A stretch of 64,000 bases of DNA from positions 13,795,773 to 13,859,772 of the forward strand of contig NC_080059.1 in the NCBI RefSeq assembly GCF_026212465.1, given 5' to 3'. Below, in pieces: positions 59,201 to 64,000 of this stretch. The stretch is from Amaranthus tricolor. Its lineage: Eukaryota; Streptophyta; Magnoliopsida; Caryophyllales; Amaranthaceae. The notes beneath the pieces were generated by a model that worked only from the letters and a program-made list of their open reading frames with translations, was not told where the DNA came from and did not search any database. Within the stretch, counting starts at the first letter, position 1; each line of letters opens with the position of its first letter. Made by a program: the position numbers and the translations under genes.

Positions 59201-62200
59201 GTGGTGGTTGGCCGTGAAGGTGGGAGGCATGGAGGGAGGGGATGGGTGTTGATGTGTTTTTATTTTTTTAGTTTCTATAAATAATTATGAAGTAACAAAT
59301 AAGAATGTGGCATGTGTCAATGATTGTTTTTTAAAAGAAAACCGGCTTCTACATGTCAAGAGAATAGGAAAGATCTTTAAAACAAAATATGGTGCAAGAA
59401 TCGAACATTTAAAAAATAATCATAAGGTGAGATTTATAAAAGACAGATATCAAAAAGTTTTCGGAATTTTGCACTCAACATAAGACAATAATTACATCAT
59501 TGCATCTTAAGCCTATGTTAAAAGCTTTCAAGAAATTTAAAAATTTATAGGAGAAAATCAATCAACAGTGTGTGAGTAGACTAATACAGTGCCCCTTATG
59601 GGCACCCATCTATCTGTGTTTAGAACAATCTTCTACTTATTCTTTACCAAATGTTTTTAGAAAAAACCACAAAAAATAATTTCTTTTTTATAAAAAAAAC
59701 ACAGTACAAATATAATAAATCTCCTCCACCGCAGCTAAATAATGTGAAGTATTACTTTACTGAAGATTTTGAAATATTCTCTAGAACAGTCAAAAGTTTC
59801 TAGTGAATATATATACGGATAATTAGAGATGTTCATCTGAGTATATTATTTTTTGAATATATTTTAATTTTTAAATTTATGTAAAAATATTATAGTTACA
59901 ATTAGAAGTTCATCATCACATGTATCATTATAAAGTCAAGTCATATCATGTTAATATTTAAGTTGATCAAAATGAACAACTAATAATGATAAAATAAATT
60001 AAATACAAAAGGAAAAGAAGAAAAATCACCCACAAGACATAAAGAAGGAAAAATAAACAAAAAAATCAATTATTTATTTGGAAGCGGATAAAATCGATGC
60101 TTCTTCTATTATGCTCGTGAATCAATGGATTAGGGTTAGAAACCAAAAAAATCCACACTAATTATTGGCGTATAATATTAATTATTATTATTATTAATTA
60201 ATTTTTATACATAAAAACGTAAACTTCTAGACTCCTGTAGGAGACCATCAAGTCGTAGGAGGAAAGAGAAATGTATAATACTCCAAATCTGGACAGTTGA
60301 CCAATTATTTATTCTAAAATTTTAATTTCCTCATATACTTAATTTTTTGGCTGTTTACTTTTTTGGGATGATAGGAAAATTAAAGTCAAAATCAAAATCA
60401 ATTATTAAAACACATCAGATTTATCACATAGCTGCAAAATGATGCATTAACCATATATACCCTACAAATTTGTTTAAGTACATAGAAATTGAACATTTTT
60501 AATAGTTATTTCTAGAGGTGTTCACCTGGATCAGATATTTCAAATTCATTTAAAATTGAGTTATGTTGCGTCCACATTGATTTTTAAACGGGTGTTTGGC
60601 ATGTACGACTTGAGGAAAAGAATGGGATTTTGTCCCAAAAATAAAGTTTAAATCTTTATTTGTTTAAAGGGAATAAGGATAAAAAATGAGATTAAAAATT
60701 GAGAAAGTCCCTAAGAAATGTCTTTAAAGAGGGTGATATTTTAGTTGAGACTTTTATTTTTATCTCTTTCTTTCAAGTTTCTAACATGACAAACAAGAAA
60801 TGCAATTTTTTTTAATCTTCGAGGTCTCATATTAAAAGTTTCATATTAAAGACTCACAAATCCAAACACCTTTCAAGTGTTTTTGAATTCATTTTAATAT
60901 CAATTCAAATTGAATTCGATTACAAAATCTAATTGACAATCATCGGACCGACTTAACACACTACCTCTAAGCACCAGTATATTAAAATGTTCTATGGTAC
61001 AAAAATCTATAAATGAAGAGCCTTAAATGTAAATTTATATCAGTCTGCTATTGATTTTTATTTTCTTTACTTTGTTATTTTTTTAGTCTTTGAATTTTTG
61101 AAGTGGGATAGAAAAATTATAGTGTATTTTTACATGATATATAGGGAGCGAGACAGCAATAGTACCTGTGGAAAACACATTTACTCGGCCATTACTAATG
61201 ACGTTGAGCTGAGCTTCAATCCTGCGCATAAAATCCATGGCTTCTTGCACTGGTCGTGTTAACTCCTCTCTATACTTAACCAGCATATCATAATATGCTT
61301 CCTACCCAGATTTTCAAATTAACATGTGTCAGAATTATTGTTATTAACCAATCATTTGTTCTCTACAAAAAATATTAATTAATTTCTCCCTTTGAATTTG
61401 CTTAAACTAAGCCTATAAAACATTTTACATTATTATGTATAATATACCAATTTTAAATGGAAAAATGGATTAAAAAACGCCAAGAATAATACTCCTCCTA
61501 TTCAATCTACTTGTCTCATTTATCTTTTTCACGTTTGTTGAGACAACATTTTAATTTTTAATATCACCGATTGGACAAAATTAAAAATTATAAAAAGTTG
61601 ATATTTTTTGCATGACGAATGAAATAAGATATCATTTGACTGTATTTAAACATATAGATGAAAATAAAGATATATATTAAGAATGATTAGTAAAGAGTAA
61701 CTATAAAGTAAATAAACAAATAGGAAAAATATAAGAGAGTAGGATATCCTTTGTTTTTATATAAGTATTAAAAAATTTGAAAAAAGTAATTGATTTGAAT
61801 TTATTAATTAGGTTGAATAGTTCACCATAAACTGGTCAAGTTCTGGATCTTTAGAAGGGTCTCTAGAATTGGAGAAGGAAGCCCTTTGTCTTGCTTCAAA
61901 CTCTTGCTGTGCCGCCGCCAGCCGTGCCGCCACTTCTGGTGGAGCTCCCACCTTATCACATATCATCAAACAAAAACCCAACATCTCATTACAATTTTTA
62001 GTTAATAGGAAGTATGTATATATATATATATATATAGGTTCTTCATATTTTCTTTAAATCTATCAACTTAAAGTTTAGGTCATTACACTAGCTAGGTCAA
62101 AAAAATATAGCAATCTGACTCAAACAAAGAAATTAGTCACGAAAGTGAACTAATTTTTTCATTTCTTACAAATTTAACAATCTAATTGAGAGGGATTAGC

Positions 62201-62532
62201 AAGTCGGCAAAATAAAATCTAATTTTTTCGAATAGTAAAAAATATAACAATCTGACCGAAACGGACTAGTTGGTCTCACCAAGGTGAACATTAATTGTTA
62301 GCACGAGTCGCCAAAAAAATAAAATTTTAATGAAAGTGGAAATTTAATTAATTTAGCAAATTTAATTAAATATGATGATGATAAGAATGAGCTATGTAAA
62401 GTGAAAAAGGTACCTTTTGGCAAGCAAGGTAAGCTTCCAAGAGGTTGGAATATTGAGGATGAGAAATGATCTTTGCTTTAATAGCATCAACTTCATGACT
62501 ATTCCCATGATTACTATTATTATCATCATTAA

Positions 62533-62570
<38 letters not shown>

Positions 62571-62911
62571 GTTTCTTGATCTTGATGATGGTGTTGTTGT
62601 TGAAGATGAGGATGAAGGGAAGATGGTGTGGGTGAGTCAACTCGGCCACAACTCGTGAGTAATGGGTACTGAAATCTAGGAAAATGTTGGTGAGTTGTTC
62701 CAGCTTCAGTCTTAACAACTGAAGGTTGAAGATGAAAACTTGATTGATGATGATGAAATGGATTATTTCTTCCGACATATGATGATGATGGAGATGTTGA
62801 AGATGAATTATTTGGACCCAAGATTGATGATGTCACATATGAAAAATTCCCTCTTTGTTGATGATGATGTTCTCCATTGTTATCACTCAATTCATGACTA
62901 TAATCTTCCAT
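45420..62911 (-). CDS. KNAT1: Class I KNOX homeobox transcription factor, BP/KNAT1-like
   Basis: Exons on the minus strand: 62911-62414, 61951-61826, 61301-61166, 46696-46443, 45623-45420. Borders are GT-AG, the joins keep frame, and the 1,218 nt give 405 aa. Residues 1-135 are a variable His/Ser/Gln-rich arm with 12 consecutive His (115-126). KNOX1 starts at about 140 ([20 protein letters not shown]) and crosses into exon 2. KNOX2 is PELDQFM plus exon 3 ([11 protein letters not shown]). ELK is at about 287-308. The TALE homeodomain is at about 309-371 with the PYP loop (335-337) and [10 protein letters not shown] (359-368). The tail [10 protein letters not shown] is close to Arabidopsis KNAT1, hence the name; orthology is not proven. 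The protein is a nuclear regulator of meristem and internode patterning that pairs with BELL proteins through its MEINOX region. Confidence 0.95.
45690..45978 (-). mobile_element. TRIM-like element in KNOX intron 4, copy 1
   Basis: Decayed relative of the TRIM at 48974, in the same orientation: TGATGGTTGAGGC, ATATGTTATATACTCTAA, TTGAGATTCGAACCCGTGACC, and an inverted PBS-like CTAGCTTCTAATATTA. The whole of intron 4 (45624-46442) is little more than this and the next element. Confidence 0.55.
45973..46128 (+). mobile_element. TRIM-like element in KNOX intron 4, copy 2
   Basis: Starts TGTTACAGAATATAGCA, has the PBS-like AGTATCAGAGCC at 46044-46055 followed by GAGTTCGAATCTC, and ends ATATTCTCTAACA. 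Opposite orientation to copy 1, with which it overlaps by a few bases, so the pair forms an inverted arrangement. Confidence 0.55.
47755..48013. mobile_element. MITE, family 1 copy E
   Basis: Core TAAAAATTATAAAAATATAATATAATGAAAG (split) with GACGATTCAAATAAGATTTCAC and right end TTCAGAATGGAAAAAGTA. Closest to copy C. Left end approximate. In KNOX intron 3. Confidence 0.55.
48082..48402. mobile_element. Stowaway-like MITE, 321 bp
   Basis: Perfect TA duplication (48080-48081, 48403-48404). Inverted termini CTTCCTCCGTTCCATAAT and ATTATGGAACGGATGAAG. Followed inward by GTTGCTACATTTGC and, at the other end, repeats of AATGTAGCAAGTA and AATGTAGCGAGTA. In KNOX intron 3. Confidence 0.85.
48974..49256 (-). 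mobile_element. TRIM-like element, 283 bp, TSD ATCAA
   Basis: TG...CA ends (TGTTAGATTATATAAC; ATATACTCTAACA) and a perfect 5 bp target duplication ATCAA (48969-48973, 49257-49261). Terminal parts share CTCAACCATCAGCTTAAGC and its inverse near 49210-49235. On the minus strand the interior carries a PBS-like ATGATATCAGAAGCC followed by CACGGGTTCGAATTTC, resembling the tRNA-Met-primed miniature LTR retrotransposons. No coding. Confidence 0.75.
51270..51494. mobile_element. MITE, family 1 copy F
   Basis: Inverted relative to copy A: CATAGTCAAGTGGGATCTTG, CAATGCAAGGATTATT, CATAATTTTTAATTAT, and right end ATATGAGAGAGTA. Left end unclear. Confidence 0.55.
51548..51773. mobile_element. MITE, family 1 copy G
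   Basis: Core ATTAAAAATTATAAAAAATT, TTGCACTGAGACGAATAAA; right end AATAGGAGGGAG followed by TA at 51774-51775. Only about 55 bp from copy F and in opposite orientation. Confidence 0.6.
52357..52616. mobile_element. MITE, family 1 copy H
   Basis: TA-flanked (52355-52356, 52617-52618). Left end CTATCCATTTCAC then TGTCTCATTTACTTTTTGAC; inner ATAGTTAAGTGAGATCTTG; right end TTGAATGAAGGTAG. In KNOX intron 3. Confidence 0.65.
56106..56229. repeat. (ATT)n microsatellite cluster
   Basis: Two ATT/TTA runs (about 56131-56162 and 56198-56229) in a wider A/T trinucleotide-rich stretch of KNOX intron 3. Confidence 0.9.
57260..58030. other. A/T-rich intron DNA with CACC-repeat patch
   Basis: 57570-57710 is a C-rich stretch (CCATCACCACCACC) giving a short plus-strand ORF; low complexity, no protein family. 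The rest shows nothing recognisable. Confidence 0.4.
58120..58250 (+). mobile_element. tRNA-derived SINE-like head
   Basis: A pol III A-box-like TAGCGCGGTTGG (58139-58150) and B-box GGTTCGACCC (58184-58193), about 34 nt apart, in GC-richer sequence than its surroundings. It does not fold as an intact tRNA (no acceptor stem found). SINE ends not determined. Sense is opposite to the KNOX gene. Confidence 0.5.
61492..61739. mobile_element. MITE, family 1 copy I, in KNOX intron 2
   Basis: Left end CTCCTCCTATTCAATCTAC after TA (61490-61491); core AAAATTATAAAAAGTTGATA, GCATGACGAATGAAATAAG; right end AGAGAGTA. It makes up about half of the 524 bp intron 2. Confidence 0.65.
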
Positions 62912-64000
62912 TTAATTCAATAAGATCCAACTTCTAATTACAAAACTAATCACAACCCAAATAACCAAAAAAAAAAAAAAACCTTTTTTGATGTTGTGAT
63001 TAAACCCACCAAAAATACACATCTAAAAAAAACCCTAAATTTTTTTAGAAACAAAGCTTTAGAGCTGAATACATTGTGTATGACGATAATGAAAAGATCG
63101 GAGACCAAGAAAGTTGGGAAATATTAAAAATTGTAGATTTGATGAATTGGGTTAGAATGAGGAGTATAGTATGATGAAAAAGATAGGGTTAATTAAGAAA
63201 AGGATTAATTAGTCATATATATGGTGAAGTTGTAGTGCAAAAGAGCAGCCATAACTGTACGGATAACACAAGTATGAAATGAGTAGTATAATATTAGAAA
63301 CAAATTGATGATAGATGTAGAAAATAGTGATGGCTTTTCTCAAGTTTGGGGAGAGTTGAGACTTGGGAGGATGCAATATTGATAAAGCTAAGATGATTCC
63401 TTTTCTTTATGAACCATATACTCCTCCGTTGCTTTGTATTTATCTCTTTTAATTATTTTTTATAATAGTTTTTTTAGTTAAATAAGATAAATTTTAAGAT
63501 ACCGAAACAATATAAATTAAATAGTATTTAAATTACTAGCCAGGTAAATCAAAGACATAATACTCTTTTGAAGATAATGACACATTAAACATTTGTTTAT
63601 TTTGATTAGTATAAAGAATTGATTATTTTGGAAAATTTTGGCTAATGAATTGTGGGCCAATTAAGCATAATTAACTATTCTACCAACTGTTATTACTGAT
63701 TAGATGTTACTCCTTCCATTTTTTTATATAATAATTGTGTCTTTTGGTTGTTATTTGTTAACGATCAATTTTAACTAGGTTTTGTTATAAATTTCAAGGG
63801 AATTCCATATGATAGTATTGAATTTTCATAAAATGCCAGTGAATTTTCATAAAATGTCAGTGGTAGCATTTTTGTAAGATTTTTTCACATGGTAGCATTC
63901 AATTTATGCCTTATCTAACCACTGTAGTATTTTTCGTTAAGTTCTTGTCAATTTCCGTTTAATTCACCATTTTGATTTTTCTACCCTTATTAAGTGTTAG
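62912..64000 (-). promoter_or_regulatory. KNOX 5' leader and promoter region
   Basis: Upstream of ATG 62911. On the minus strand the first ~250 nt are T-rich and leader-like, with a T15 run at 62969-62983. A TATA-like CATATATATGAC sits at about 63211-63222, some 300 bp above the ATG. At 63790-63960 the motif TTTTCATAAAATG(C/T)CAGTG is repeated twice among other short repeats, resembling a known style of plant interspersed repeat; no gene there. Assignment of the promoter is inferred from position. Confidence 0.4.

Larger units (their letters stand above)
46697..61165 (-). other. KNOX intron 3, 14.5 kb
   Basis: Lies between the KNOX2 exon and the ELK exon, the position where class I KNOX genes usually carry their longest intron. 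It contains MITEs (about 47755, 48082, 51270, 51548, 52357), a TRIM (48974-49256), an ATT microsatellite and a SINE-like head. Stretches without recognised content are 49257-51250, 52618-56100 and 58260-61165; these are A/T-rich, with a GC-richer patch at about 53890-54060 (GGCCCGGCCC) and a G-rich patch at 59080-59260. No second gene was found inside. Confidence 0.85.

Noticed and set aside
59080..59260. GC-rich gene exon inside KNOX intron 3
   Set aside because: G-rich GGTGG-type low complexity; no splice-consistent frame and no recognisable protein.
62392..62778. Long alternative-frame ORFs across KNOX exon 1 with Ile or Met runs
   Set aside because: Shadows of the GAT/ATG repeat that codes for the His run in the true frame.

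Overview
This is plant nuclear DNA, probably from a eudicot. It is AT-rich, has GT-AG introns of very different sizes, and is full of retrotransposons, MULEs, hAT elements and MITEs. Only two host genes can be supported, both on the minus strand. The first is a branched-chain aminotransferase (BCAT) gene of 10 exons at 9303-18219, which reads in frame to 389 aa with an organelle-type leader. The second is a class I KNOX homeobox gene most like KNAT1/BREVIPEDICELLUS, with 5 exons at 45420-62911 (405 aa) and a 14.5 kb third intron. No species can be named from sequence alone.

Layout. 1-7.2 kb: LTR-derived DNA, including a 2,982 bp solo LTR with an exact 5 bp target duplication. 7.48-9.05 kb: a LINE reverse-transcriptase remnant split by a 748 bp hAT-like element; its poly(A) lies 255 bp from the BCAT stop. 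9.3-18.2 kb: BCAT, whose 6.1 kb first intron holds a decayed Copia fragment and a long AT repeat. 22.3-27.1 kb: a complete but inactivated Copia element with 206 bp LTRs and TSD CATTC. 29.5-39.5 kb: TA-flanked MITE-like elements, then a large inverted duplication of a FAR1-type MULE.

The MULE palindrome is the most unusual object here. Two arms of about 3 kb (31.9-34.8 and 36.2-39.2 kb) are inverted around a 1.4 kb spacer. Each arm carries a FAR1/MULE transposase pseudogene and a convergent second gene pseudogene. The second gene looks like the N-terminal part of the plant-mobile-domain/Ulp1-type proteins that ride in plant transposons. Its frameshifts are shared by both arms, so the element was already dead when it was duplicated. 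The outer arm sequence is nearly identical, but the innermost ~320 bp has diverged by about 4%. In the left copy the first intron of the transposase is almost wholly a ~112 bp minisatellite, and one unit of that repeat also lies in an intron of the second gene.

39.5-45.1 kb: a foldback element with ~90 bp inverted termini enclosing five palindromes built on TGTTCGCAG, a possible captured C-terminal exon, and a miniature Copia derivative with two LTRs around gag/protease remnants. 45.4-62.9 kb: the KNOX gene, whose introns host TRIM-like elements (one with perfect TSD ATCAA), MITEs and a tRNA-derived SINE-like head. About ten MITE copies of one or two related families are scattered through the window.

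All calls come from reading the sequence. Splice sites were checked by frame and GT-AG rule. Family names rest on remembered motifs, not on database searches.
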